Shown here: in pieces, positions 24,480 through 37,092 of the stretch
Layout: the number at the start of each line of letters is the position of its first letter
Numbering within the stretch: position 1 is the first letter of the stretch
DNA from: Phragmites australis
Lineage: Eukaryota > Streptophyta > Magnoliopsida > Poales > Poaceae
Reading direction: 5' to 3'
Length of the DNA: 64,000 nucleotides
Assembly (NCBI RefSeq): GCF_958298935.1
Contig: NC_084921.1
Location: forward strand, 46,967,001-47,031,000
Notes under the pieces: generated by a model
What the model saw: the letters and a program-made list of their open reading frames with translations, nothing else
The model's database searches: none
Told to the model about the DNA's origin: nothing
Translations under genes and position numbers: made by a program

Positions 24480-25560
24480 TAGGATGAGAGGGTCCATCAG
24501 AAATTTGTACCAACCTTGGAGCTAGAATTTGATAACCTGGATAGTGCCTTTATATTTTAGAAATCATATGCGCATCTGGCTGATTCTAGTAAAGAAGAAC
24601 AGAAGGCGGGGCCTTGGTCAGGAGTATAATTGCTCGTTCTAGGGAAAGCACAAGACAAATCTTAGTGTGGACCGCACGCGAGAGAAGACCTCAATGAGGA
24701 GAGGATGCAAGGCAATGGTTCGTGTGATGGTATTAAAGGAAGGGGGTCCAATGTTTTTCAACCGCCTTGAGCATAGCTACAGGTTGACTCGTTCACCCCG
24801 CATGACAAAGCGTATGCGGATACACAAACAATGTGACACAGGCCTTGTAAATCTTGTGGACACAATACATACAAGCAAAGTCAAGCACAATTCTGTTATG
24901 AGCATGCTTACAAACTCTATTGGAGGGTCAGGGAACCTGAATTTAACTAAGCGAGACATCCAGAATAGGTACTACATTGTTTCTTGAAAATACATTACTG
25001 AACAACTATTGAATCAGTTTCTGTTCTTGCCATTCTGTAATAGACTAACCCAAAAAAATGGCATGTTGTCTCTCAAGTGAGCTGCCCTTGTGCGTGAGGA
25101 GCGTGAGGATGATATACCGAAGCTCCAAACTTTCTTTAGAGAATGCAAGACAATAATCCAAAATTCTACTCTGAGTTGCAGGTGGACGACAAAAAATGTC
25201 ATGAGAAATGTATTTTGGAGCCACGCAAGCTAGCAAAGAGATTATGCAGGTACATAATAAAAAATACCAGAACCTGGTGAAACATACTAAAAAAATACTA
25301 GAGTTGACAGACCAACTAACCTACCGAAGTGTTATGCAAATTACAGAGATGTTGTGACATTTGATACAACATATAGGATGAATCAATATAGCACGCCCCT
25401 CGCCATGTTTGTCAAGAGCAATAATCAGCTCCAAAACATTGTCTTTAGGTAGGCACTACTAAGAGATGAGTGCGCCGATACATTTGAATGGCTCTTCCAA
25501 CAATTTCATATTTGCATGGGTGGCAAGGATCCTACAATCATATTCACCGGTATGATATTT
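24480..25560 (+). pseudogene. FAR1/MULE transposase relic
   Basis: Fragments of a FAR1-type zinc-finger DNA-binding domain appear in order: KFVPTLELEFDNLDSAF, then KKNRRRGLGQEYNCSF, then RRGCKAMVRVMVLKEGG and LEHSYRLTRSP (the His of the CCHH finger). From 25330 a MULE transposase core follows: DVVTFDTTYRMNQYSTPLAM carries the first catalytic Asp, then ALLRDECADTFEWLFQQF and GGKDPTIIFTG. Domain order and wording match FAR1-related transposases of Mutator-like elements. At least two in-frame stops (after SAFIF and after NCSF) and frame changes break it. The catalytic core ends near 25560 without the second Asp, the catalytic Glu or the SWIM finger. It is a dead transposase, or a FAR1-like gene derived from one. 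Confidence 0.82.
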
Positions 25561-25827
25561 CTTACAAAGGATTTAAAAAAAATATAAGTTCAATAATGAA
25601 AAACAAAAAAGCTATATGTATGCTAAACTATTGAGCAACTACCAAGGAGATTTTCATGAAATTCGTAGATGTCACCCTGCGTATTTCTTCATCGATAAAA
25701 AACTGCTTAGCTTGTAGTCATTATGCATAGTTATTGAACGACTACTTAACATCTACTGAGATAGAGGTAAAAAAAATCTTAGAATATTTATAAAAAGAGA
25801 AAAAGAAAGGAGTGGGTAAAATATATC

Positions 25828-28800
25828 TTACTTTTGTAAATCTTCATTGTTCATTATGATGTCCCTGACCTTTATTGCATTGTCAGTATCCAGAGCTTGA
25901 CAAGGTTTCTGTGGGGGCTTGAAAGGAGACGGATACCTATGCATCTTCAATTTCACTCTCTCCCCAAGGCCCGAAATGAGCTCCTTGCAAAAAACTAATT
26001 CCACACCAAGCTCCAGAGGTGCCACAAACAAGTGGTGTGTGATGGGGTTCTTCCTTGGATCTAACTTGGCTTTCTTCTTCGAAACCATCTTGCTTTTGTA
26101 AGTTATATATTCCTCTTTCTCAGCCTTGTCATCCTTTTGGGGCCTCCCATGTGTCCTCCTTTTAGGGGTTTAATCTTGCAGATGCATGTGCACCAGCTGG
26201 TCTAGTGGCTTGTGGTTTCTTCCGATCACACCTGGTTTTCACTTCCTTGAGTTCAGCCAACTGGAACAAAAAAGAAAAAAATGGACATCATATTACATGG
26301 TGATCACACGCAGTATCAATGAAGCAGCACAAAACCTTTCAATTACTTATCACCTATTTACTGGACATGACAAAAAACATGACACAACCTAGAACTACTT
26401 AACACTAACTGGATAGGCAAAAAGCTTGTACAACTTAACAACTCAGCAGCAACACAAGCTTCAACTACTGAGCACCTACTGGACAGGCCAAAAATAATTG
26501 ATAGTGATAAACAATCTTTCAACCATTGAGAAAAATAAAATGTAAAAAAGAAACAAAAACAAAAATGAAAAAAATACCAAAAAATAATTAAAAAAAGTAC
26601 TAAAAATGCTAAAAAAATACCATGATTACTGCTTCCACTTCCTCCCTTTTTTTTGTTATTGTCAGAGGGCAATCTAACCAGGATCTTGGGATATCTCACG
26701 AAGCAGGTTACCAATGTCATTCCAATCCTCCCTACCAAAAGCATCCTCAGGGACCCCAGATAATGACGATTGAGAAGCACTAGTCGATTTCACAACATCC
26801 TGATAAAATAATAATAAGAAAACATGACAAAAAAATGGATGTATTACTACTGAACTAAACAAAAGTATTGACACATTACTGAAGTATTGAGTTGCTCAGC
26901 AGGAATGAAGGTACAACAAAAAACTGCTGGTCACCTTAGGTAATCAATTGACAGGGGACACATACACAAAAAAAGAGTATGTGTAGTGTGGAACACTACA
27001 TTCATTGTGTATTTTGGTGCCTCACTCTCAACACGATCACCACTAGTCTCACCCTTCTCCTTATTGGCCTCGACGCTGACCCGATCCTGTCAAATTTAAA
27101 AGAAAAATGATAAAGTCACAGAGAATTACTAAATTACTATTGAACTACTTAGCTAAAGAATTGATGTACTAAATTAAGCAAAAGTACCAACACATTAGTG
27201 AAGAGTTGATTATTTAAATTACTATTGAATCACCACTAGTCTACCAACTCCTTACCTGTAGCAATTGAAACAATGAACTACTAAATCATGACCGAATGCA
27301 CCTGAACAAAAAGATGTAACGAAAAATAAAATGATGCATCATATGGATGTTTTGGTGCCTCGCTATTTATAACGTCACCAAAAGCCTTCCCGGACTCATT
27401 GTCCGCCTCAATGTTGTCTGGATGCTACAAAAGAGGTTTAGTAAAAAAACAACGAGTGTCCCGGACTCCGGTAGCTTGTCAGTGTTCTTTGAATGAAATT
27501 GCAGCATCAAAGATTGATTTGCACGCACCACAACATTGCCATTGACATCCGTGACTCCAGGGGTGTGTGCAAAATGGGAAGCTTTAGCTCCAGCATCAAC
27601 ATGAACAGTTGTAAACTCCTTCGTCATCCTAGCTATATCATCACCCGCCACTGGACATGGTAATTTTGCTGGAGAAAGTGCTCTTCCTGAAGATGGCGAA
27701 CTGGGTGGAGATGGTTGTCCTGATGGGGATGGTGCTCTTGCTGGAGATGGTGGACTTGATGGAGATTGTGGCCATGATGGAGATGGTACTCTTGGTGGAG
27801 ATGGTGCTGGTGGTGGCGTGCCACATGTACGTCCACCCCCAATCTCATCATGAACACTGCAGCCAGTCACATTAGGTCCCTGGAAAAAAATGGCAAATGT
27901 AACATAACTAGGAAAAGAAAGCAAAATGTAACATAACATAAGCAGCTGTATAACTGACCCTAGCACTGTCATCACCCCTTGCGCATCATCGTTTGGAACT
28001 TTGTGGGATGGGGCTAGCTAATATCTGTAAAAGGAAAAAATAACATCGATGTTTAAACTAATGAATCACATAACAAACTACCGAACAATGAAACACATGA
28101 AAAATACCGACATAATAATTGATAATCAAGCTGTTGAATGACATAAATTTGCTTCAATAAATATTGCAAGAGTGTATGAATAGAAAAAAAGAGAGGAACA
28201 AACACATGTAGTAACTACTGACATGATACTGAACTAAACATACTACAACGCATAAGCCTATAACTACCAACAATCTGCTAAACATGGGCATGTAACAAAA
28301 GAAAGACAAAATTTCTTACATCCGCACGACATTTGCATGAACATCGCTTGGTTAATGGATAGGGACATCACATGAAGAAGCAACGACTGCGATGGCCCTG
28401 GTGTCAAATACAACCCTGTCTTGTGCTTCCTTTGTCTCCATTTGTTCTTCCAAAAACATTTTCATGCCATCCTCTACAAGTTTTGTGCCTTTGTCCACTC
28501 TTTTGTCATACTTTGATAGAGCTAAAGAAAATACTTCCTTGTGGTCTTTCCCCGCAAAAGAAGCTACACAATCACCAAGCAGCAACTACAAATGAAGTAG
28601 CCTAGCAAGAAGGAAAGCATCAGTAGCTTTCAGGGATTGCCTCATGCGGGAAACTCTTTTCGGAGATTCACTGGTGCATCTTTTTTGGGACGTTTCCTCA
28701 CAGGGCAGGTCATTTCACAACACTCTTCGTAGGGGTAGTAGGTACCTCCAAGGCAGTAGGTCTCCTTGCATGGGCACCTCCCCTCACATACGCAAAAGCA

Positions 28801-31240
28801 GAATTAGAATTCCCACCCTCATTCCTATGGTCAAGCTACTCATTGCAACGCACGGTTTCATAGCACATGCCAGTTTTATCTCTTAGCTAGATGATCAAAA
28901 ACCAAGTATGAAAAATATAAATAAAGAAGGTTGACAAATTCCATATAAATACTGAACCAACTGGGAGTAGAAATGGAAGAAGATAACGGTGATAAAAAGC
29001 TTAAACAAAAAAGAAAACACAGGAGCACTTACTGGCAACTTGCCATATGATACATAGCCGTCATGTATCGTCCTATCAACCTTAGCAATATTGTGAACTA
29101 GACCACCGTTAAATAAACTTGCATGTGGTGTTGATGAGATGTCGTCAAGCATGGCGACACAGTCCAGATTATCCAAATAATAGACCTATAAAAAATAATA
29201 AAGGTACATGAATCAAAACAACCATTGAACGTCTATTGGACATGCCAAAAACTATTGAACACCTACTGGACATTGCCAGAAACTACTAAGAACATACTAG
29301 ACATAACAGAAATTACTGAGCACACCCATTGAAAAAAAGGCAATATAACTACTAATCAACTATTGAGCATCTATAGGACACAACATTGAGCAGGCCAGAA
29401 ATAATTGAACATAGTCTAGAACTACTGAGCACCTACTGGAGATGCCAAAACCTTGATACTACTATAAGCACCAATGGAACATGGCAACTAAACTACTGAT
29501 AAACTGAACAAAAAAGCAAGAAAACATTAAACTAGTAACTCAAAAAAGTTTTGAACAGAACAACTAAACTACTAAGCCAAACAGCTAAACTACTGAACAA
29601 AAGGAAATAATTCTTAGCATGATGAGATCAATGGAACCTTGAACTAAAGGAGTTGAGCTCTTCACAACATTACTCTTCCACTTATTGACCTTGTCTCTAA
29701 TGTTATCAACTACATCACTACACCAGTTAAAATGCTTAACTTTTTCTAGAACCCTGCAATAGATGTAATCGGTGGCAGATATTTTCAGCTCGTTGGTCGG
29801 GAATAGCAACACATTAAACAATAGCTTGAAGAAACACTACACAGTCCAATCATCAAACTCCTTCATTAAAGAAAATTGTTCAATAACCCATGTAGGGACT
29901 TCATTTTTTTTAAATCTTCGTATTTCTTCAATTTCTCAACTCCCTTCTTATTAGCAACCTTCATTTCATTCTCCCTATGCTTGAAGATGTCCTCCATACC
30001 TTTCTTGTTACAAAGATCCCTGAGCTCAGTACTGGCACTACTCGTTTTTTCTTGGCAGAAGGTGTGGGCAATTTGCTGCCACCAATGGGGATCCCCAGCA
30101 TAGAATGGACAACTTCAGGGGTAATTAGCAATACTCTGTCCCCTATTTCAATTCACAGTGGGTCAATCTTTATATGATTCATTAAGAACATTGCAAGTGC
30201 CTTGTCGTCAATTGCATCCAAGGAAAACTTGAGGGATTCCCCAAAACCCAAGTTTATCCTGTCCCTCAAAGAATCAGGCATGTCTGCCAAGATATCCACA
30301 GTTGATCCTGGGGCACATCGCGTTGTTGTGTAGTTTGATTTTATTTCCTGTACATTGTGACAAGATTTCTTTATTGAATGAAAGAACTACCGAATAACTA
30401 CTTAACATATATTGAGATTTTGAACTGCTATCAAACATATAAACTACATGGTAGCTATATAGCAATTATTGAGATACTTAACTACAGAACAACTACTTAA
30501 CAACTATTAAAAATATTGATCATATAAACAACTACACATCATGTAAAACTGCTGATCATATATACAATTACTGAATAAATGAACTACCCAGATAGCTACT
30601 TAAGATCTACTAAATGAATGAAATACAAGACAGCTACTTAACAAAAGCTAACTACCAAACAACTATTGAAACTAAAACTAAACTAATGATATCATGCAAA
30701 CCTACTGAGCATAGAAAGACATAACTACCAACAAGAATGAATCAATGAACAAAAAATGAACTACTAAACAAATATACATGTACGTCATCGTTATCATCTG
30801 CAGTGTCAATGGTCTTGGATTTCCTAGCAGCTGCTTCGCCCCTCTTGCCCACTTTGGCCGCTTTAGTAACAGGATGTGGAGATGATGGCTTCCTCTTCTT
30901 TGTGTCCTTTACAAAGTCATCATCATCATCGCCATTTGAATTATCTTCCGTTAAAGCAGCACCCTTCTGACTTGACTCGCGAATAGCAGCCAGCCGCTCT
31001 GATTCCCACGTGGTAGCCTCCTTGTTCATAGTGCTAACACGCACCTTCCTTGAACAATGACATGTTTGAATGGCCGCCATGGGGAGGCAGTTGAATTTGG
31101 TGATGCGTCATCATCCTCCTCTGCATCATGTGCCTCCACCTCTACAATCGGTGGCTCTTCCTCTGCAGGAGGCACATTCTCTGCACCTTTCGGCGCATCA
31201 GATGCAACCGACAAAACTCAGCAGTCAAACCCTATAGAAC
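25828..31240 (-). pseudogene. Ulp1-associated transposon gene, degenerate
   Basis: Read right to left, several exon-like blocks are separated by AT-rich introns. They are: an acidic Ser/Asp/Lys-rich N-terminus (31214-30780); ILADMPDSLRDRINLGF and ITPEVVHSMLGIPIGG (30300-30060); VPTWVIEQFSLMKEFDDWTV (about 29900); LLFPTNELKISATDYIYC and VKHFNWCSDVVDNIR (29830-29690); YYLDNLDCVAMLDDISSTP (29190-29130); KDHKEVFSLALSKYDKRVDK (about 28530); a Pro/Ser-rich stretch (27860-27650); and VSKKKAKLDPRKNP (26090-25830). This block series is typical of large plant transposon proteins that end in a Ulp1-like SUMO protease, known from Mutator-like elements of the Kaonashi kind. I do not see the catalytic His-Asp-Cys protease core; the gene stops facing the FAR1 relic. 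In-frame stops occur (for example after HIKIDPL and after FDDWTV). The family identity is from memory of similar proteins. Confidence 0.6.
27650..27830 (-). repeat. Coding minisatellite, Pro/Ser-rich
   Basis: Degenerate 12-24-bp units of the form GGAGATGGTGCTCTTG repeat across 180 bases. On the minus strand they encode SPS-P-PPSSP-type repeats (PSPPRVPSPSWPQSPSSPPS). This looks like replication slippage inside the transposon gene. Confidence 0.7.
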
Positions 31241-31689
31241 CCCAAAATCCACGAATCCCATCCACAAAACAGTGAGGAAACAAAATGGATTCAAAACTAA
31301 GTGAGTATGGGATGCTCACCTAGGTTGAGGAGTCGCAGTTTCTCCTACAATGCCAGTGAGGATCATTGATTCACTGTCAAATCCCCTGGTGTAGGAAACA
31401 TCCTATGGGAGGATACCTATTGGGCGCATGTCTAACTTTCTGATATTTGTTGCTAATGAAGATACTTTCCCTGACCATATAAGGACTGCATCATTATATC
31501 GTCATGCTAGGCTACCCTTATGCAACCACATATTTCTGATTATGATAAATTGCTTACCCTTCATCTTTCACGACCAAACCGGACAAACCAAGGACAATCA
31601 AGTGCTCTATGTGAGGCTTGTGATCCAGTTAGGGTTGTTCTATATGAAGGCCATGAGCTCCTAGTGTGTCCTGGAAGTGGAAGTCCATC

Positions 31690-32476
31690 AAGGGAGGATG
31701 TGTGAGGAGTCACGTTATAATTTGCTCTGTCATGATGGTGGTCGGATGCTGAGCATATCATGTGGAAAAATTGCACACCTCTGCAGAGTGTTAATCTATT
31801 CGAATAGTCGTGTCCGCGGTTATAGACATGCAAAGCTTGGTCACACTTGATTAGATTTGGGGTGTGAGTAATCCTTGATCGGTGAGTGTGTTGGCCATGA
31901 GCCTATATTTTGGTGTATAAAAATGATGGTTGTGAGACGTGGATTGGTTGATATTGTGTCCACCAGCTTAGATATGGAACTGTGTGGAATGGAATAATTT
32001 CTACCTAGATACCACACTTAATCAATTGTATTAAAATCCGCTTTATGCTTAAAGTTATGCTTAAGACTCTAATCCTTGAGTAGTATTAACCCTTAAGTAT
32101 TTATCAACTTCTTGAATAGTATTAGGAGTTGCTGAGTGCCTTTCGTATTTATTATTTTTTGTTGATTAAATAAGGAGCATGAGTACAACTTTGCTGAAGA
32201 TGGAGAAGATCAGTAGAGGTCTAAGGCGGGGCTGCACCCACACCAAGTTGTTTGTAGCATTGTGTCTTTAAGTTAGTTTATATTGTCTTTTGTTTGGCCA
32301 GTCGGTCATCGATGTAATGAATCCTATTGATTAATACATCTGTATTAGGTAGATTTTTATGTCGTAATATCATTCGATATATGATTGTGATACTATTTCT
32401 ATTGTAACTATGTGTATTAGTTACTGATCAAGAACTGATACATGAGACACAAAGAATCTTAGGTTAGGGTCCTACG
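31690..32476 (+). mobile_element. Diverged gypsy-type LTR, 3' part
   Basis: GCTGAGCATATCATGTGG, then CTCTGCAGAGTGTTAAT, CTATTCGAATAGTCGTGTCC and GGTTATAGACATGC (31750-31832) match, in inverted orientation, the LTR at 42822-46828. Downstream order is also kept: TTGCTGAGTGCCTTTCGTAT (32132-32152) corresponds to the gypsy-LTR motif TTGCTGAGTACCTTTTGTAC of that element. ACTGATACATGAGACACA and GGGTCCTAC near 32476 correspond to its 3' end. The 5' part and any internal region are missing, so this is a truncated, older relative. Confidence 0.65.
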
Positions 32477-33733
32477 AACCATATATCATGTTGTCTTTAT
32501 TAATCTTAGGAAACGGCAGTTGCAATGGGATTTGTCTAGATCTAGTCTTGGATCTTGGCAAGTTCTATCATGTTTTAAATTCTGAAGTTATTGTTGGATA
32601 AATCTAACCGTGATTTGAATCTGATGTAGATCTCAATAAATTATTTCTACTTCTATCTGACTATACTTGCTTCGTATTGCCTGTCCAGTTTCTAACTTGT
32701 CTTGGTCCAATCCTCTTAGACGTACCCCATCATTTTCTTGTATACCCAGGTTAGAAAATATGTCATACTTGGAGTCTGTAAATGTAACATTTTCGGATTA
32801 TATTGTTTCCAGTATATAGAGAATTTCTTCCTAATTCGAGAATTATTTTCATATAAAACATGATAAACTGTCTAAAATCGAACTAAGGATATCTAATCAG
32901 CACATGTTTCCGAAAATCTTGATAATTCCTTCCTAATCAGTATATGTCTTATTCATCTAATTGATGTTATGAACTCGTATTTCTAGTAAATCTTTTAATC
33001 ATCGAATTCTCGTTATCTAGTACGTTGATTCTATGAAACTAAGATACACCTCACTGCTCCACAGATATGGTAGGATCCTACAATGCGTATCCCGGATGCT
33101 ACCTTGTCTCCGCGCTGCATTGACCCCACGCCCGACGGCCCCACTTGTCTGTCGTGCCGCCGAACGCCCGTCGCTGCTGGGGCCGGCCACCCAACCACCC
33201 CACCGCATGTCACGCCGCTACGCGCGACCCGTCCCCTCCGTGTTCGCATGCGCACGCCGCTCGTAATTTCTTTCCGCCGCGAGTCGCGGCACCTGCACGT
33301 GGCCTGCGCGCGCGCGTCCGCGACCGCAGCGCCTGCCAACTTCCAAACGCACTTTCCCCACTCCTGTCTGGTCAATTGGCCATCTTCTCTGCTCTCTCGC
33401 CTGCGGCGTTCCGCGTTCGCTCCTCGCGCTACTGCACACTGACCCCCCCGTGCGGCGCTGCCATCCGCCGGCGCGCATCAGAACCGTCCTCCTGCGGTCC
33501 TGCCCTTCCATTCTCCGCCTCTGCGCATCGCATGGACTCCTGCTGTTGCCAGCCGCCCCCATCGCCTCCAACCGAGGGCTTGCCTAACTGACGGATCTCC
33601 TTCCTTCCATAGCTCCATTCTACTGTACAAAAGGACGCGACTTCACCAATCCCCGTCTCGTGGCCCATTCCAAAGATCACAACCAAGCAGCAATCTTCGT
33701 GCCTCCTGTTCCTGCAGAGGCCGGCCTGGAGCC
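32477..33733. other. Intergenic and WOX-gene leader
   Basis: The AT-rich part (32477-33030) shows nothing. From 33060 the sequence turns GC-rich with CpG-rich first-exon character, and open frames overlap on both strands without motifs. The last 100-150 bases are probably the 5' UTR of the homeobox gene. Confidence 0.5.
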
Positions 33734-36527
33734 ATGGAGTGGGGGGACAAGGCCGGGGCGTCCGCTGCCGCGGCAGCGGACGAGAGGGGCGGAGGAGGGG
33801 AAGGGCTCGGGTACGTCAAGGTGATGACCGACGAGCAGATGGAGGTGCTCCGCAAGCAGATCTCCATCTACGCCACCATCTGCGAGCAGCTTGTCGAGAT
33901 GCACCGCGCCCTCACCGAGCACCAGGACTCCATTGCAGGTCGATCGGTACTCTTGCAAGCAAACAATTACTAGTACTCTCTAGTTTTTGCTCTTCGTGTT
34001 GGTTCTTGTTGGTTGTTCTTGGAGCAATCGGGAGTTTGGATGTGAAAAATCGGGAGATTCCTTTTCGTGCTTCTCGTTGGTACTTGCATTGTGGCTTGTG
34101 AGGTTTCTGTTTACTCTTTGTGCAGAAAGGAAACAAAATGTTCGTTTTATGTCATGGCTTGCTTTTAAGTTCATATTTCGTGGCTGCTGCTCTTCTGTTA
34201 AATTTATTGTTGGGTACTTCAGTCTATTATTTCCAGTTGGTGAAGACAGTAGTACCTTTTGACTCGGTTCATGTCGCTAGATGCTTAGTTGTGACTACGT
34301 CTCGTCTGTTTTACTTTGCTAGCGTTAGAAAATTGCTATGGTAGTACATGGTACGGGGAGAAAGGATTTGGTTCATGACGTGCTGTTTTTGTCACTAGTT
34401 GTACTAAGTTCTATTAGGCTTGTTCTTTGCATGACATCCTCATAACTTCTCTTGATAATGGGAATTGTAGTGATCTTCCTCCTGATTAGTGTAATGAACA
34501 ATTTGAGAATATTGTGTTTGGCCAGTACAGCTGTACAGGCACTGTATATTTTTTCTTAGCGGAAACGGTAAAGGGACTGCATTGCTTGTTGAAACTAGAA
34601 CTTGCAGGAAAAAGTCCATTTAGTAGAGCTTGTTGAACCGAAGCTGCGAAGCTCACAATCCAGAAGTTTTCTCTTGGTTTGTTTTATTTAAGAAGATTAC
34701 TTTTTTGTCATTTATGTTGATCTCACAACTTAATTTCCCAAATCTTGTGAAAATTACCGCTGGATTTACTGTACTTTTGGTTCGAGGACTTTATTTTGTG
34801 TGTCTTTAATATTGTATTGCGCACAAAGTAAACTGAAATCCATATGAAACACAAGAAAGTACCTGATCACTTTGATGGCTTGCTAGGTACTTGACAATAG
34901 ATGGGAAGTGTCAATTTGATGCCTTGTAAGGAAGCTGACAATAGGTTCAGTCCACAATAAACACTAGAAGTCCTTTTTATCTACTTATTTCTTTTTTTAG
35001 TTAAAGACTTAATGTACAAATATTTGTTTAATTGCTCTAGGTCATATTTCGTGGTTACGGGCTTACAGCATGCTTGTTGTTTATGTTAAGATGTAAAATA
35101 TCTCTGTATACTCACTCTGTATGTTCAATAAATTATTTCCCTTTTCAGTGGGAGCTTTATATTCCTGCCAGTAATTTAATCCAGAATGCAGGTAACTCAA
35201 ATGCCATAAATGGATATAACAATGAATAGCTACTTAATCATTATTGTCATGTAGGACCAACCAATTACCATTTTGTGCCATTTGCAGCATGATTATTCCA
35301 CAATATTATGTTGTCCTGTAGAATCTAAGCTTGGCATTCAGGGATCTCGTAACATGTTACTTATCTTTCACTGGGCCAAACACTTCTTTATTATTATGCA
35401 ATTGCAATACTCATATACCATCACCTATCATTCATTTAAAATTTGCCAACTTGTCCATGTTATAACCCTGTAATCGACATAAGCTTACTTCAACTAATTA
35501 AATTTCTTCTTCGCAACTTATGCACAATTTTTTTACCTGGTGGTTTATATGACTCCAATGATTCAACCTTATTATGTGATGGCCTTAAAAGAGTTGTACC
35601 AGTAACTGGCTCCTGGCCAAGGTCTGGGAAACTTTGGAAGAACTGTTTCGTGGTTTCTACCATTCCAGGAATTGTCCCTCTTTTTAGATGATCTCCAAAA
35701 CACAGTTTGCTTAATTAGTTTCCATGCCCATTATGAATGTTATTTTTTAATTATACTATTCTATTGTATACGTCGTTGATAGAACAAGTAGTTCTCTTTT
35801 CTGGTCAACTGAAGTTTGGTTTCTTCTTCAGGAATGAGGTTTAGCAATCTGTACTGTGATCCTCTAATTGTTCCTGGAGGTCATAAGATCACTGCAAGGC
35901 AACGATGGCAACCAACACCAATGCAGCTGCAGATCCTCGAGAGCATATTTGACCAAGGCAATGGAACACCAAGCAAGCAAAGGATAAAGGAGATAACAGC
36001 AGAGCTCTCACACCATGGCCAGATCTCAGAGACAAATGTCTACAACTGGTTTCAGAATAGACGGGCACGGTCAAAGCGGAAGCAGGCTGCTTCTTTACCA
36101 AATAATGCTGAATCTGAAGCTGAGGTGGATGAGGAGTCCCTAACCGACAAGAAGCCGAAGTCAGATAGGCCACTCCACCAGAGCAAGGCTATCAGTGGTC
36201 ACGATGCTGACGGGATCTCAGAGATGCACCACTTTGACACGGAGCATGATCAAATCGGTGGCATGATGTATGGATCTAATGGCAACGGCTTGAGATCATC
36301 TGGCAGCTCAGGCCAGATGCCCTTCTACGAGAACATTATGTCGAATCCAAGTATGTTTGCCACAAGAAGCGCCATTTCTTCATTAGGCAACATGAAATCA
36401 CAAAGAGTTTACTAGTTGGTGTTGGTTGATTTGTGCAGGAATCGATCAACATTTCCCGGGGAAGGTGGAGAGCTCCAGGAGCTTCTCCCATCTCCAACAT
36501 GGAGAAGGCTTCGACATGTTTGGATGA
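33734..36527 (+). CDS. WOX8: WUSCHEL-related homeobox protein, WOX13 clade (rice WOX8-like)
   Basis: Three exons, 33734-33938, 35832-36350 and 36439-36527, give 270 aa. The first intron is 1.89 kb. Exon 1 has an Ala/Gly-rich start, then the clade-specific block [20 protein letters not shown] and [13 protein letters not shown]. Exon 2 opens [11 protein letters not shown] and holds the atypical 65-residue homeodomain, about residues 90-155 ([20 protein letters not shown] to [16 protein letters not shown]), with helix 3 intact. An acidic EAEVDEES region follows. Exon 3 is only 89 bases and ends FDMFG; reading on past the exon 2 donor would give a false tail. The canonical WUS box (TLxLFP type) is absent, as expected for the ancient WOX13 clade. 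The product is a nuclear DNA-binding factor for development. The symbol follows the rice WOX13-clade member and orthology is inferred. Confidence 0.92.
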
Positions 36528-37092
36528 CATCTTGCTGCACTGAGTCTCCCTTGAACCCCTTGTAAAAATCGAAGGTTGGCAGCATGCGTTCATTTTGCTG
36601 ACATGAACATTGAAGTTTGTCTTGAGTGTCTACGTATTGGTTATCATGGTCTAGTTGACAAATTTGCTTTCTTGTTGAAATAGCTGTAAGAAGCTGATAT
36701 ATAGTATTCGCCCTTAGTCTATATACGCTGAATTATTTGCCTGTAATTTCCCACGGTTTGCAAATTTAGCCTGAGACTGTCGTATGCAACAGCTACTTGC
36801 GGTTGCGTGTGTGAAACCATGTCGGGCTTGCTTCTACTCGCTGTTGCATCACAGTTATGCGGACATGGATTATTTGTAATCGTGTCCGTAGCCAAGTGTT
36901 TGTGTGTGTAAGTGTAACCGCGCCAACCAGCAATTTTGCTATGTTATGTGGGCATGCTGTCGAATTTGATGGCTGTTTATGGAGCAGCTCAAGCAGAACT
37001 AAAGAAATCTTTACATGTAGTAACAAAACTTTACCAATCATGATAGGGGTGACTTTAATATCATTAGAAGCCCAGCTGAGAAGTAATGATAA
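36528..37092. other. WOX-gene 3' UTR and flank
   Basis: The 3' UTR probably covers the first 150-250 bases. No other feature is seen up to the TAA target site at 37090-37092 of the next element. Confidence 0.5.

Noticed and set aside
35816..36415. Homeobox gene as a single-exon 199-aa protein starting at 35816
   Set aside because: The true start is the upstream exon at 33734 with the clade-specific N-terminal block. The end is spliced to 36439-36527.
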